A DNA stretch of 64,000 nucleotides from Sorghum bicolor. Taxonomy: Eukaryota > Streptophyta > Magnoliopsida > Poales > Poaceae. Every line of letters begins with the position of its first letter. Within the stretch, counting starts at the first letter, position 1. The position numbers and the translations under genes are program-made. The notes beneath the pieces are model-generated. The model saw nothing but the letters and a program-made list of their open reading frames with translations. It ran no database searches and was not told the origin of the DNA. Location of the stretch: the NCBI RefSeq assembly GCF_000003195.3, contig NC_012872.2, forward strand, positions 2,046,001 to 2,110,000, in the 5' to 3' direction. Below, piece by piece: positions 21,214 to 35,000 of the stretch.

Positions 21214-24200
21214 ATGGGTGGGCGGCGGTGGCTTCGCCACGGCTCTGGATTCCAGCTGCTGTTTTTCTTCCTCGTGGTGCTGCTCCAGGCACAGGCCAGC
21301 CGTGGCGTGGCTTCGATCAACGGTGAAGGTAACAATTACTTAATGCAGATGGCAGTTTTGTTCTGGGACATGACATTGGTGGCGATCGCGTGCGCGTTCT
21401 GTGAATTCGGTTTGGTGGTTTGTGACTGTTGAGTCCTGTTTGTGCGTTAGGACTGGCGTTGCTGGAACTGAAGGTGAGGGTGGATGCTGATCCCCATGGT
21501 GTCTTCCAGGATTGGGATCCCATGGACAGCAGCCCATGCAGCTGGTCCGGCGTGCGATGCTTTGACGGTAAAGTAGAGATTCTGTAAGTGTGGTTTTCCT
21601 TTATTTCCATACAAATTGATGCCATGAACAACCGTTTCTTGAAGTTCGATTTTAATAGTTTGCTACAACCTATTGATGATTTTTGAAGTTCCATTTTTAA
21701 TAGTTTGCTACAACTGTCTATTAAGAGGATATCGTATTTAGGAAAGAACTAATTATATTGTTTCTTTCTTGTAATTATCATGATTTTTTCACAAAGCTTC
21801 TGTGCCGATTCGATTTGCTGCTATTGTTTTATATGTGTCTTGAATTTTTACACAAATCATGTACACTGGATTCTTATTTTCTCTGTCATACAGGAACTTA
21901 ACAGGCCGAGAATTGGTTGGAACTCTCGCACCTGAGATTGGGAGCCTTCAAGGTCTGAAATTCCTGTGAGTTGGTTTCTACACTCATCTCCACAGTCAAG
22001 TCACTTCTTAACTCTAGTGCAATGTATTATGTACCACAAATCCTTATGTGGATGATATTTTCTTACTCCTTTTGTCTAGTTTACTTCCAAAGAATAACTT
22101 CCGCGGGAGAATCCCCAGAGAATTTGGAGGGTTGTTTGCTCTAGAAGTGCTAGATTTGAGCAGCAACAAGTTGGATGGAACAATTCCAGAAGAAATAGGG
22201 GCTATGCCACTGCTGAAACAACTGTAAGGCTTCTTCTGTCCTCTGTTCTCCGTTCTGTTCATTCCTTTGTATAATGAAGGACTCTTATGTTTCAGATCCC
22301 TTCATGATAATCAGTTCCAAGAAGGCGTTCAAGCCATAGCTGATGATCAGGAAGGATGCTTGAGCAGAAAACTAGGGTGCTGGTAAGGGGATATACTTGG
22401 TGCTACTTCTGTCTGTGCTCCATATTAGCTTCCAACATTTCTAGTCTTTGTTTCTAAATGTTTCACCTTTTTAAAGGTCTTTGCTGTACAAGTCGGACTT
22501 TAAGGATTGGATATCTCTCAATGGTCTCCGAGAGAAATATAACACCAATGTACCAAGTAATTTTGCATTTTTTCATGCAGCAAAATCAGCCCTTGTGCTT
22601 TTATGCTATATACACTGCATTTAACATTTGTATCCTTGTACATCTTTCAGATTTCAGTGAGGCACACGTCATGAAGAACTTGCAGTCATTTGCAAGTGCC
22701 ATGCGCCGCAGGCTTCTTAGTGAAACTGACAACCTGCCTGCTCTTTTGGGAAATGATGCTAAATCTTCTGATCCACAAAATCCAAAAGAAATTCAGAGAC
22801 CTGTTGATGTGATTTCTCTAGGAAGTGGCTCATTCTCTGCATTTCCGGGCATATATGGCGATGCTCTAACACCTTTGCTTCCCGAAGATATTGATGCTAC
22901 CGCAGTTCAGCAGTTGTCTACAGAAGTGGCCCAGTCCACTGATGTAGAGACAACTGGTACAAAGAATAGCAAGTGGGCATATATTATCACAATTCCAGCT
23001 GTAATATTGCTCATTGGTCTGATAGTTTTGATAATTTTGGTTTTGCGGAAGCGAGGGCGTGCATCAGTAGCCCCTTGGAAAACAGGGCTAAGTGGCCCTA
23101 TTCAGAAGGCCCTCGTAACAGGTGAAACATTGTTATTGTTCTATTTAATTTTACACTTGGGAAGGGAATGCATGCAAAGTTTGAAAAGAGTGACATTCTG
23201 CATTGGCAATTATACAAAGATCACTAGCCTGTGCAACTTTTGTGAGGCTTTGGTCGTTGAGACTCCCAGGTTTTCTTGGTGGGTTAAGATATGGCCAATT
23301 CAGGAGTTCTATTTGTGCTTCTAGTTATACTTTTATATCCATAGTTCTTTACCCCTCATAATTACATCTGAGCATCCAGGTGCTTCAATGCATTTCTGTT
23401 TCTCGTATTCAGGTGCCCAAAAACTGAACAGACTTGAGCTTGAAGCTGCTTGTGAGGATTTTAGCAACATCACCAATACTTTTCCTACCTGTACTGTATT
23501 CAAGGGCATATTATCAAGCGGAGTTGAGATTGGTGTAATCTCCACTGTCATATCATCGAGCAAAGACTGGTCCAGGAGTGCGGAAACATGCTTCAAGAAA
23601 AAGGTTTATGACTAGCAACATCTTGTTCTCTACACAAACTACCTGAGAATAGAATATCTTTCAGTACTAATTCTTCGTCGATAATCCTCCCCTCCATGTA
23701 GATAGATACACTGTCAAGGGTCAACCACAAGAACTTTATCAATCTCCTCGGCTATTGCCTAGAAAATGAGCCTTTCACAAGAATGATGGTGTTTGAGTTC
23801 GCTCCACATGGCAGTCTCTCACAGCATCTTCACGGTAAGTGATTTTACTTGTGCATAACCTCCTAATTCATACGCATATGTGTTCCCGGCAACTTGAATG
23901 CACTGTTTTTTGCAGTCAAAGAATTTGAGCATCTGGACTGGCCTGCGAGGATGAGAGTCATCATGGGCATCGCATACTGCCTTCAATACATGCACCATGA
24001 GCTCAGTCCACCTGTCGCGATACACGATGTGCGGTCTGACACAACCTTCATTTCAGATGATTATGCTGCCAAGGTACAAGCTTCAGCTAGCGATGCTACT
24101 TTCAGTAACAAATATAAATTCCAGTGAAGGAACTGGCGATTTTTTGCTCAATTAATCTGTGGATGGCTATTTTCTTGAGCTAATATAGTGTAATGTGTTC

Positions 24201-24728
24201 TGCTGGTGCAGATTGCAGATGTTGGTGTATGGAACGAACTTGCTGCCAAAGCAAAGGCTGGAAAGGAGGACGGCAGCAGCCGTTCTGAAGCTCCTCCGGA
24301 TCTCCCAAGCAACGTCTACTGCTTGGGCGCACTTATGATCGAGATCATATCTGGGAGGGTTCCTGATCCAGATGATCATAAACCCATATGCAGCTGGGTA
24401 TGAATTTTCCAATCTCACTTCTTCAAATTATTCAGGGTTGCACTTGTAAAGTTCTTTCTCGTCACCACAGGCTTCTGAGTATCTGAAAGACAAGAACTAC
24501 AGCAAGCTGGTGGACGCGTCGCTGAAGGAGCACAAGGATAGCGAGCTGGAGGCCGTCTGCGAGGTGATCCAAGAGTGCATCGACGCCGACCCAATGCAGC
24601 GGCCATCAATGAGAGATGTCGTGGGCAAACTGCAACCACCTCTCGGCATCTCGCCAGAGGCAGCAGCGCCGCGGCTGACGCCGCTCTGGTGGGCGGAGCT
24701 GGAGTTGCTGTCGGTGAAGTCAACTTAG
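21214..24728 (+). CDS. LRR receptor-like pseudokinase, MRH1 family
   Basis: Twelve exons join in frame to 675 aa, close to the length I recall for Arabidopsis MRH1 (a root-hair morphogenesis receptor). Exons: 21214-21328, 21451-21583, 21894-21965, 22080-22223, 22296-22382, 22477-22556, 22651-23121, 23413-23603, 23702-23834, 23916-24073, 24212-24397, 24471-24728. All introns are GT..AG. Order: signal peptide (1-30), LRR N-cap (LELKVRVDADPHG..CSWSGVRC), about three LRRs (one per 72-nt unit), a juxtamembrane spacer, a transmembrane helix (about 319-342), and a kinase-like domain (about 375-640). The kinase signature residues are altered: no VAIK lysine (GVEIGVIS), no HRD (IHDVRS) and no DFG (IADVG). 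It is therefore predicted to be catalytically inactive, as is usual in this subfamily, and to act as a plasma-membrane scaffold. Poly(A) signal near 24987. Confidence 0.88.
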
Positions 24729-25723
24729 TGGAGAACGCTGTATATACTGATACTGTACCAACATGTTCCAACGCCCCTCTCTAACAAGATCACATATTGT
24801 ATAGGAGGCTCCTGCTGTTGGTGCTACCAACATTTCTACTGACCGTAAGTGGTCATGGTTGATGCAGAGAAGTGTTGTGAAAAATGTGATCGATGTAACT
24901 CATGTACATGCTGATCTTTACCAAGGAGGGGAAATACAGTGACTTGTATAAATACCTGTAATTCCAAACTCGTGTGACTGTATAGAAATAAAACAAATAG
25001 CTGGCGTTTCCGGTTGCCACTCACTTATCGTCAGTGTGCAAAGCTTTCTGAGCATCCATGGGTGTAAACAAAGGGAGTTGCTATATTCCTGAATTTTCAG
25101 GCAACAATCTTGTATAACCAGTTAGTACATTTTTTAAAAAAACTTACAAGAAACAATTTATTATTTTTTATAGCCAAACAATGGTAAAATTACATGTTAT
25201 CTAAACAACAATAAAAGTCAGGGATCTGAAATATAGGAGAAGTGGTAAAAAAAAGACTGATTCAATGCTGTCAAAATTCAGATCCACTCCAAGATCATGG
25301 TCAATAGTAATACAGAATTACAAATCTTCGTTTAAGTTTTGATAAAACTCATGTAGACCTTTTTTTTAAAAAAATAATGCAAAACAGATGGATTATCTAT
25401 TTATCTGTAAGTTCAGCAGCGCTTTTTTTTTAAAAAAAAAGAAAAATGTGTGGGGTTCGCATTGTTTGACTCCGGGCTCAGCAGCAGTGGACTTTGGGCT
25501 TCGTCCATCGTGGCCGTAGTCGTCTTTTTTGGAGAAACGTGTTCGTGGCCGTCGTCGTCTGCAGAGATTCGAAACGAAAGTGAGAGAGCATCGCAGAGGG
25601 AAGAAGGCGGCCCCCTTGGCTGGCTCGATCGCCGCTGTGTTCACGCGGAGGAATCAGATCAGCACCGCGAAATCCACCAGCGCAGACGAGGCAGCGAGCA
25701 GTCCAGGCCTCTAGGGGACCAGG
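24729..25723. other. Intergenic and 5' region of the first phytochelatin synthase gene
   Basis: Contains the 3' UTR of the receptor gene (AATAAA at 24987-24992), AT-rich spacer with A/T runs, then a GC-richer promoter and leader from about 25440. No further gene was recognised. Confidence 0.45.
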
Positions 25724-28700
25724 ATGGCGGCGGCCGTGGCGTCGCTGTACAGGCGGGTCCTCCCGTCGCCGCCGGCGGTGGACTTCGCTTCGCCGGAGGG
25801 CAAGCGCCTCTTCGCCGAGGCCCTGGCGGCGGGCACCATGGAGGGCTTCTTCCCCCTGGTCTCCGTCTTCCAGACGCAGTCGGAGCCGGCCTTCTGCGGC
25901 CTCGCCTCCCTCGCCGTCGTCCTCAACGCGCTCGCCATCGACCCGGGCCGCCGCTGGAAGGGGCCCTGGCGCTGGTTCGACGAGTCCATGCTCGACTGCT
26001 GCGAGCCCCTCGACAAGGTCAAGGACCAGGGCATCACCTTCGGCAAGGTCGCCTGCCTCGCGCACTGCTCCGGCGCCGACGTCCAATCCTTCCGCGCCAA
26101 CCGGGTCACCATCGACGACCTACGGCGGCATCTCATCCGATGCGTCTCCTCCCAGGACTGCCATCTTATTGCTTCCTACCACAGGAAGGCTTTCAAACAG
26201 GTTACGGCCCCCCTAAATATCACATTCCCTTGGCGAATTCCCCTAGTCACGCTCTCCGGATCCCTTGCACTACAGTACTACCACCAACTAATCTTCATGT
26301 AGGCATTCGGTTAGATTGGATTGGTGAGTACGTCATCCTCCATTGCATATAACTACTATCTTCATGTACCCATTGGTTAGATTGGATTGATGAGTTCCTC
26401 AATCCTCCATTGCACATAACTTTATAACTACTGTCTGTGTGTAGACTGATGTACACCTTTTGCGATGATGCAGACTGGAACTGGGCATTTCTCCCCAATC
26501 GGTGGCTACCATGCCGGACAGGATATGGCGCTCATCTTGGATGTCGCCCGTTTCAAATATCCTCCACATTGGGTTCCATTGCAACTTCTTTGGGAAGCCA
26601 TGAATACCACTGATGACTCAACTGGACTTATCAGAGGGTGTCTACTCTTGCCTATCTTCCTCTCACTCACTCTTGATCATTTTCTCTTGGGACAGGCCAA
26701 CATTAAGATAAGCGTACCTTTCTACCCAACAGCAAGTATAGAAACTGTGTTGTGCATAATACATAGTGTACCTTAATGCCATATTGTTTATATACAGTTC
26801 CCATTGCATTCAGAAAATTTCAGTGATGTCTCGGTTTTCTTCAGTTTGATCAAATTAGTCAGTAGTCTGTCTTGACTTTTAATCATGCCATTTTAAGATG
26901 CTGGAATCCTTGTGTTTGATAGGTTCATGCTTATATCAAGACAGACTGCAGCTCCTTCATCGCTGTACACAGTGGTAAATACCAATACTCAGTCAATTAA
27001 GCGTAAATAAGGCATTTGATGTAGTTTTCTTTGCTCAGCAATTTCATTTCTGCAGAGTTGCAGAGATGAAAACTGGAAAAGCATGGCGAAGTATTGTGTT
27101 GAAGATTTACCAAATCTTTTGAAGGCAGAGAATCTAGACAACGTTGCAGCACTTTTGTCCCGTTTAATTGAGTCTCTTCCAGCTGATGCTGAATCTTTGA
27201 TCAAATGGGTTGTAGAAGTTAGGAGAAAAGAGGAAGGTGGACCAAGCTTAAGCAAAGAGGAGAAAGAAAGGCTTTTCTTGAAGGTGACATTTCCTGATTT
27301 CTGTTTCATCGGATGCTTGGTTAGGCTTTTCCTCCCTTATGTAATACACTTACACTGCTGACTGTTTGTGTTAACTTGCAGGAAAATGTACTGCAGCAAG
27401 TTCGTGATACCAGGCTATTTGCCATAGTCCATGATCAACAGAATGCTAATAAACCATGTTGTAATTGCTCATCACTGAGCGAAGAAGATTCCCTTACTAG
27501 GATTGCAGCCGTTGTGTGCTGTCAGGGAGCTGCAATGCTATCAGGAAACCTTGTGCCAAGAGATGCCTTCTGCTGCAAAGAAACATGTTTGAAATGTGTC
27601 CAAGCGAATGGTGATGGGCTCAAGACCGTTATCTCAGGCTCTGTGGTATCTGAAGGCAGTGAGCAAGGTGTTGATATGCTTTTACCAATGTCTTCACCTA
27701 GTGCCAGTTCATGCAATTCAAACTTGAGGAACAATGTCATCAAATATCCATCAACCGTGGATGTTCTAACTGTTCTTCTGCTGGCTTTACATCCCAACAC
27801 GTGGTTGGGCATCAAAGATGAGAAGCTGAAAGCTGAATTTCAGACTCTTATTTCAACTGACAGTCTACCTGATGATCTGAAACGAGAGGTCTGTTGTTAA
27901 AATCAAAGCATGCCTATTTGTCTACCTTTTCTCCCATGCATAGTATTTTCATGAAAATATGGTGCACAGCTATTTTCTCTCATGGAAGTCATGTCAAGCT
28001 TTAGAGGTCTATAGATGGGGCAGGGCTGTTTTTGATTCACCCTCATCCACCGTAGCCTAGTAGGGGTGGGGTCAGGACTCAGGAGGGTGGACGGTTGGGA
28101 TTGATTAGTCAATGATGCTTTGGGAGATGGGAGCAGGTTTTAGTTTACAATTTTTAGGTGTAAGGCAGATAATTGCTGCATTGGGAGTTGGGACTGCCCC
28201 TGTTGGTATGGAGCAAGATCTAAATCTCTACCAAGTTTTGTGCCAAGTGGATCACATATGCTTTTGGTTATGAAAGCTAATCCCAAACCAATTCCTTCCA
28301 TCAAACAAAATAACATAGACACAAAGGTAAACTGTAACATAGAAAGATAACAATCAAACATGCTTATATTCATGAAGTTATTTTTAGGTGCACCCTGCAG
28401 AATTTGGCAGATTTGTGATGTTGAAACTTTGTGGCTAGTTGAATTGTGATACATATAGATACAGTATGTTTCTTCTAAAGCTCGACATTCTCTTCACACC
28501 ATATTACACTTGAAACACAGTTCCATATGATACTGATCCCATGAGTTGTATTCACGTCGAAAACCTTTAGAAGCACTATCTCCCTCCACACTGAAGTGTT
28601 ATTTTTGTAAAATAATCTTTCTACATCTCTTTTGCCTTATCCACCATTCTGTAGGCTTATTGTCTTGTCTCGCTGGAGAGAAATAATTTAGGTGTCATGT

Positions 28701-28880
28701 TTTCATTTCCTTCTGATAAATGTGAAAGCGTGGAGCTTGTGTTGTAGCAGGTAGAGTAACCAGTGACTATTTATGTGCTGACAGATATTGCATCTAAGGC
28801 GGCAACTCTATTATCTAAAGGCCTGTAAAGAAGAGGAATGTGAAGACGCGGAGCCACCATCGCCTAAGCAGCAAAGCTGA
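25724..28880 (+). CDS. PCS: Phytochelatin synthase (copy 1)
   Basis: Glutathione gamma-glutamylcysteinyltransferase: a cytosolic enzyme that polymerises glutathione into metal-chelating phytochelatins when bound by Cd, Zn or As thiolates. Six exons join in frame to 507 aa: 25724-26200, 26474-26637, 26923-26974, 27056-27283, 27382-27888, 28785-28880; all introns are GT..AG. The papain-like catalytic domain holds C58 ([10 protein letters not shown]), H164 ([14 protein letters not shown]) and D182 ([15 protein letters not shown]), equivalent to C56/H162/D180 of the Arabidopsis enzyme. The C-terminal half is Cys-rich ([15 protein letters not shown]), as expected for the metal-sensing region. The last exon lies 896 bp downstream of a large intron. 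It is followed in direct tandem by copy 2 with identical phases. Intron 1 contains a 67-bp tandem duplication. Confidence 0.93.
26291..26425. repeat. 67-bp tandem duplication in phytochelatin synthase intron 1
   Basis: Two diverged units begin with atcttcatgta at 26291 and 26358 and share ggttagattggattg and tcctccattgca. They lie wholly within the intron, and the second copy of the gene lacks them. Confidence 0.7.
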
Positions 28881-30430
28881 AGTGGCAATGTGCCCACGTC
28901 ATTAATTTACTTACAAGAAATTGATGTCAAGAGAAAAGTTGGCAGAGTCCAGATATCAAATGAGCAGGATTATGATAGTAGTGTAGTGATGGTATCTTAT
29001 TATTCAGGTCTGAAATTTCAAAAAAAAAAAATCAGGTCTGGTGTTGTTTCCTTCTAAGAGAGGCTATTATCCTCCTTGCTCAAGGAGCTCAAGGAGATGC
29101 TATTATTCTTTTTTCTGAATGATGATTAAACCATTTCTCCTTACTTGCTTTTTGATAAACCTTGTCATATTCTCTATACTCTGAATAGATTCCTTGTATC
29201 CTATCATTTGTATCTACGAATGTACTGTGTGTGATTAGTTCATAAGCAAAATTTCCCTAAAAATAGAATTGTTGTGACTAATGTATCAGTAAGACCCTGC
29301 TCAAACCAACCAAGTTTCTGAATATTATTATCTACATTCCACTGAATTTGGACTGATTCAACATGTCCAGCGCGTGATTCAGTTTTTTTCTCGCAAAAAC
29401 ATAGTTTATTTTCATCATTACATAGGAGTATTGAATGCATATTTATTTATATATAAAATAAAATAAAATAAGAGATGTGCTATAGGTCTGCTAAAAAAGA
29501 GAGACTTTTACCTATGTGCCATTATGAAGATTGTAATTATCTATAAGCTATTAAAAAGTTCGAGTGGTCACAGGTGTCACTGCTCTAAACTTATTTACCA
29601 TCCATGCCATTCCGTCCATTTTGGTGGCTAACGGAGTTGCGAAAAGACTTAAATGCCCTCAGGCTAGAGAATTGAGATAAAGTTCAGTTTTCCTATGTGT
29701 CATTCCCTGCAGAGTGTTTTGGCCAAACTGATTGGTGTTGACCGTTCTTCACCACACCAATTTAATTGGTATTTAAATTATTTGCAATAATTTTAAATTT
29801 TGAAAATCACAAATTTGAAAATCTCACTACTTTCTTATATTTAACAACCTCCTATTCTGACGACAATATTTTCTGATCTTGCTGGTACCCAAGACTAAAT
29901 ACTTGTCGCAAAAAAAATACCCAAGACTAAATAAAAAATGAAAAAAAAATAATAACAAGCCAAACTATTTTTAAATAATATATTTTTTCTCATCATAGCG
30001 CAAGTCAAGGCTGCCAAACTATTTGCAAACTGATTTTTAACACGTATCATAAAAGCAAAACATCACGATTGCAAAGAATTTAAGGTCAGCTGATAGTAGT
30101 TAGCTAGCTAATGACATATAGCTAATATTAGCTGGCAAATAATTGATTGACTGGCCGTCGTTGTCAACGAGTAGGGTGGTCAGCCTTGCAAGGTGATGAG
30201 CAAACTGGAGTCCTCGTCGCCATGCGATGAAGCAATCTTGGCATGCGGCCACGTACCACCCATCTTAATTTTCAACTTATTTCATTTCAGAAAATATTCT
30301 CAGATGCTGAGATTTTGAAAAAAAAAGAGAGGCAATATCACCACTCCTCTTCATATTTCATTAAGTCTACAAGAGAATAAAATATTGTTTCCATTTACCA
30401 CTCTAATAATCAATTGACACAAAAAAATCC

Positions 30431-30569
30431 TATCCTTGCACAGTTTATTTGTAAATCGTGAGATAAATCTTTTGAGCCTAATTAGTCTATGATTGGACAA
30501 TATTTGTCAAGTAAAAACAAAAATGCTACAGTACCTAAAACTAAAAAAATTTCGAACTAAACAAGACCT
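30431..30569. mobile_element. Partial MITE, right half
   Basis: Contains aaatcgtgagataaatcttttg, agtctatgattggacaatatttgtca and tgctacagtacc, ending in gaactaaacaagacc. The left part is missing. Confidence 0.65.
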
Positions 30570-31061
30570 GCTTTTTTTTTTGAAACCATCCTTTTTATTC
30601 TTGGTTGTGCAACTATTTCACTTTTCCTTTCTTAAATCAAAAGTTGATAGACATGTATTTTAGCCTTTTGATTTGAAGACGTTTTATTGTGATATATATT
30701 GTGATAATTTTTGTTTTATTATAAAGTTATCTCATCTCTACTGAAGGATTTATACTGTTTTTTTTTCCTTTCTGCAGTGTCATCGGCTTTACTTCGTCTA
30801 GATCTAATCACAGTGCTGGTAAAGCTGCTGCTTCGTTTGAGAAAACACAATAAGTTAATAGGTCTTTATTCATTGATTGTTCCAATTAAAAATAGAGCAT
30901 GATTTCAAATGGAGGCCTTTCAATTCTCGTCCGGCAATATTCCAATTAAATATATAGCCCAGTAAGCTGCTAGATCGGATCAGTACTGTATATGTAACTT
31001 TAGTTTATATTCGTATAGAGCTTGATAGTGGTATAGTCCCCATTATATGCTGATAGATTAA

Positions 31062-31389
31062 GGGCTTGTTTGGCACGGCTCAACTTCACTAGTAAAGCTG
31101 TTTTTTTAGAAAATAGCTTCACGAGTGACTTTCTAGATGAAGCTGAGCTGTTTTGGAGAAAGTGTTTGGCAAAATAGCTTCACCAACTACTTCATGCATA
31201 GTTGAGAGAGAAATGAGGGAGAAGCTGCAATAAGCTACTTTTTTCTAGCTTCATCCAACTTATGTCTTTGTGAGAGGAGGGGAAAAACAGCTTCACTCAT
31301 GAAGCTGTTTTGGAAATAAGTGTTTGGCAAAAAAAAAAAACAGCTCACAACAGCTCATAAAGCTGTTGTGAGCTGTACCAAACAGGCCC
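31062..31389. mobile_element. MITE with GGGCTTGTTTGG ends and AGCTTCA-rich interior
   Basis: The left end GGGCTTGTTTGGCACGGCTC matches the right end read inward, GGGCCTGTTTGGTACAGCTC. The interior repeats agctgtttt and agcttca words and can form a large hairpin. Flanking triplets are TAA and TAG, a near but not exact duplication. An eroded relative lies at 42454-42741. Confidence 0.75.
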
Positions 31390-32025
31390 TAGGTTTGTCT
31401 TATTTTGATGTGAAGTCCTTGTAGGAATTCTCACGTCTACATTCTATAAAGATTTCCCAATTCTCAAACATTTTTGTTTATATTTTCTCGTTTTTAGTGT
31501 TACCATAGATTTCACTTTTAGTCATACTGCAAATTAGCCAAACAAGTGATATAGCACATTCTAGTCTATTTTTATTTTTTTTACCCACGATAACACATAC
31601 ATTTTAATCTATTTATGTTCCTTCTTTATACTCACGACAAGGCTTGAAAAATCCTCAACGAAGGTGTGTGTCCCGGTGCCGTTGCCGCCGAGGCTTCAAC
31701 TTCAAACGTGGTGCTAGCTGTTTTAAAAGCATTTAACTTAGGGCGGGGAGATGCAAGTTTACCTTGCCGGTGAAAAGCAGGAGAAAAAAAAAAGGCGCGA
31801 TGCGAGAATCTTCTAAACCGATATCGAAATGAAGAAAAGCGAGTAGGGCCACCGAATACGAATTTTCTTCTTTTTTGAAAATTCCGAATACGAATTTAAA
31901 TTCGCATCCGCTGCTTCTGTGGTGTGTGTGCAGGGACGAGAACGAATCAGAGCAGCCTCGACGGAGAGACCAGAGCGATCGATCATCCAGCCACAGCCAG
32001 CCAGCAGCCTGGGGGAGGGAGGGGA

Positions 32026-35000
32026 ATGGCGACGGCGGCGCCGTCCCTGTACCGGCGGGCGCTCCCGTCGCCGCCGGCGGTGGACTTCACCTCGGCGGAC
32101 GGCAAGCGCCTCTTCGCGGAGGCCCTGGCGGCGGGCACCATGGAGGGCTTCTTCGGCCTCGCCTCCTGCTTCCAGACGCAGTCGGAGCCGGCCTTCTGCG
32201 GCCTCGCCTCCCTCGCCGTCGTCCTCAACGCGCTCGCCATCGACCCGGGCCGCCGGTGCAAGGGGCAGGGGCCGCACTGGCGCTGGTTCGATGAGTCCAT
32301 GCTCGACTGCTGCGAGCCCCTCGATGCGGTCAAAGCTAACGGCATCACCTTCGGCAAGGTCGCCTGCCTCGCGCACTGCGCCGGCGCTAAGGTCCAGCCC
32401 TTCCGCGCCCACCAGGTCACCGTCGATGACCTCCGCCGCCACCTCGTCCGCTGCGCTTCCTCGACGGATTGCCATCTCATCGCTTCCTACAATAGGAGGC
32501 ATTTCAAACAGGTGAGATCTTACCGACTCGTTCCTATGATACTTTGGATTCAGATTGGAGTTTACATATGCACAAAATGTTGGACGATTGAGTTCGTCGT
32601 CCCCCATTAGTCTCATATATGTGTGCCATGTCCTTTGTTGCAGACCGGAACCGGGCATTTCTCCCCAATCGGTGGCTACCACGCTGGACAGGATATGGCG
32701 CTCATCTTGGATGTCGCCCGCTTCAAATACCCACCTCATTGGGTTCCACTGTCACTTCTTTGGGAAGCCATGAACACGACTGATGAATCAACTGGACTTC
32801 TCAGGGGGTATCTTCTCTCCTCTGTTTTCCACTCGCCGAACCAAGCTATAAATGCTATTGATCATTCACATTTCCTTAAGTGACCTTTATGGCTTTGTCT
32901 AAAAAAACATTTCCTTAACCAACACTTGTACAGTTGGGATTGCTGTCTTGTTATCTAGGCTAGTATCTGGTGCAACTTGGATTAAGCAAATCTAGTTAGA
33001 ACTTTGGCTATAGGATTTAGTGGAAGCAAATATATATCATAGGATAGAAACATGAAAAATCATTGCTGATTTTGGAGGGCTTCCTTATATTTCCTTGACC
33101 TTTTAGCACTAGGCATGATGTGACATTATAAGAACGCCTTGTGTACCTGGTAGGTGTTTTTGTGTTTTGTATTGACCTAGAAGCTGTTGTAATTCGTTGT
33201 TGGCACTTGAGGTAGGTAATTGGAGGGAGGAACGTCAGGCAGTTTTTTTTCAGTTACAACTGGTAGTTTATTCTGTATTTGTAGTGCTCATAGACAATGA
33301 CACTTCTGTACCTGTTCTGCATGCAGTATATCATAGTGTCGCATTGCACATACGCTCTTTCATATGCATTTAAAAAGTTTCAGTGCAATTGAGTTTTCTT
33401 CCATATGATCTTACCAGTCACCTTAGGCCTTGCATTTAAAAACATTGGCAATTTTATTATCTGTTAGGTTCATGCTTGTGTCAAGGCATAGTGCAGATCC
33501 TTCATCGCTTTACACAGTGGTAAAAGATGCTGATGCTCGCTCTGTTGAATGTAAGTGGACGCATTTGGTGTAGTGTTGTTTTGCTCATTACTTTCAGTTT
33601 CTGCAGAGTTGCAGAGATGAAAGCTGGAAAAGCATGGCAAAATATTGCGTCGAAGATTTACCTAATCTTTTGAAGACCGAGAATCTTGACAATGTTCCAA
33701 CACTTTTGTCCCATTTGATTGGTTCTTTTCCAACTAATGCTGGATCTTTTATTAAATGGGTTGTTGAAGCTAGGAGAAAAGAGGAATGTGGGCAATGCTT
33801 AAGCAAAGAGGAGGAAGAAAGGCTTTTAGTGAAGGTCGCCTTTCCCTTTCATTTTCTACTGCTGGATCAAAGCTTTTTCTCCCTTACATAGCACGCCTTG
33901 TGCTCATCTGCAGGAAAATGTATTACAGCAAGTACGTGATACCAGGCTATTTATGATAATCCATGATCTGCAATGTGCTAGTATCCAATGCTGTAATTGT
34001 TCACCATCAAATGAAGATCCTGTTACAAGGATTGCAGCCTCTGTGTGGTGTCAAGGAGCAGCAATGCTTTCAAGGAACCTTGCATCAAGTGACAGTTTAT
34101 GCTGCAGTGGAGCAGCAATGCTTTCAAGGAACCTTGCATCAAGTGACAGTTTATGCTGCAGTGAAACATGTTTCAAATGTGTTCCAGCGAATGGTGATGG
34201 GCCTAAGACTGCTATCTCAGACTTTGTGGTATCTGAAGGCAATGAACCTGGTGTCAGTATGCTTTTACCAATGTGTCATCACAGTAGGAGTCCATACAAT
34301 TCAAGCATGAGGGATGAAATCATCAAATATCCATCAAGTGGAGATGTTTTAACTGTTCTGCTGCTGGCTTTGCATCCTGGCACATGGTCGAGCATCATAG
34401 ATGAGAGGCTGAAAGCTGAATTTCAGACCCTTGTTTCAACAGATGATCTACCTGATGTTCTTAAAAGGGAGGTGTGTTGTCACAATCCAAGCATCCCTAT
34501 TTGTCTACTTTGCACCCTAGGAAAATGTTTTCTGGGTAAAGAAGATACACACATGTTTTCTTGTGGAAATCATGCCAAATTTTAGAGGTCTAGATGGTGG
34601 GGAGCTGTTTCACTTCACCTTGCGGTTGATTATCAATTGGGGCACAGTGAATCAGGGTTCCTTAGTTTAGTGTTTCTTCTATGATTAAAAATACTTTTAA
34701 CCTAATTTTATATAATTATTATTACGAAGACTGAACTGTTTCAGACCAGCTTCCTACGTTTACAATGCACACTTTTAACATGGCAAATAGTTGTTAAACT
34801 TGGCACGACTGTTTCTGACAGTTTCATAAGTATTTGGATATAGCAATATTATGTGTTCAATACGGCCTTCGGCCGCAACCCAATCCCCTCACCCCTATAG
34901 CAAAGCAAGGAGGGCATGACCGGATCAGGGGGGGACAGATATCAACATCTCTATATCAAGCTTGTACAAAGTAAAAGCTGCTAGCCTTCTTAGAGGAAAC

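Larger units (their letters stand above)
28881..32025. other. Spacer between the two phytochelatin synthase genes
   Basis: AT-rich DNA with no recognised gene. It holds the 3' half of a GGCCTTGTTTAG-family MITE (30431-30569) and a longer MITE (31062-31389). The GC-rich leader of copy 2 begins at about 31920. Confidence 0.45.

Noticed and set aside
20513..21292. Overlapping ORFs upstream of the MRH1-like gene
   Set aside because: GC-rich promoter or leader DNA; frames on both strands lack recognisable domains.
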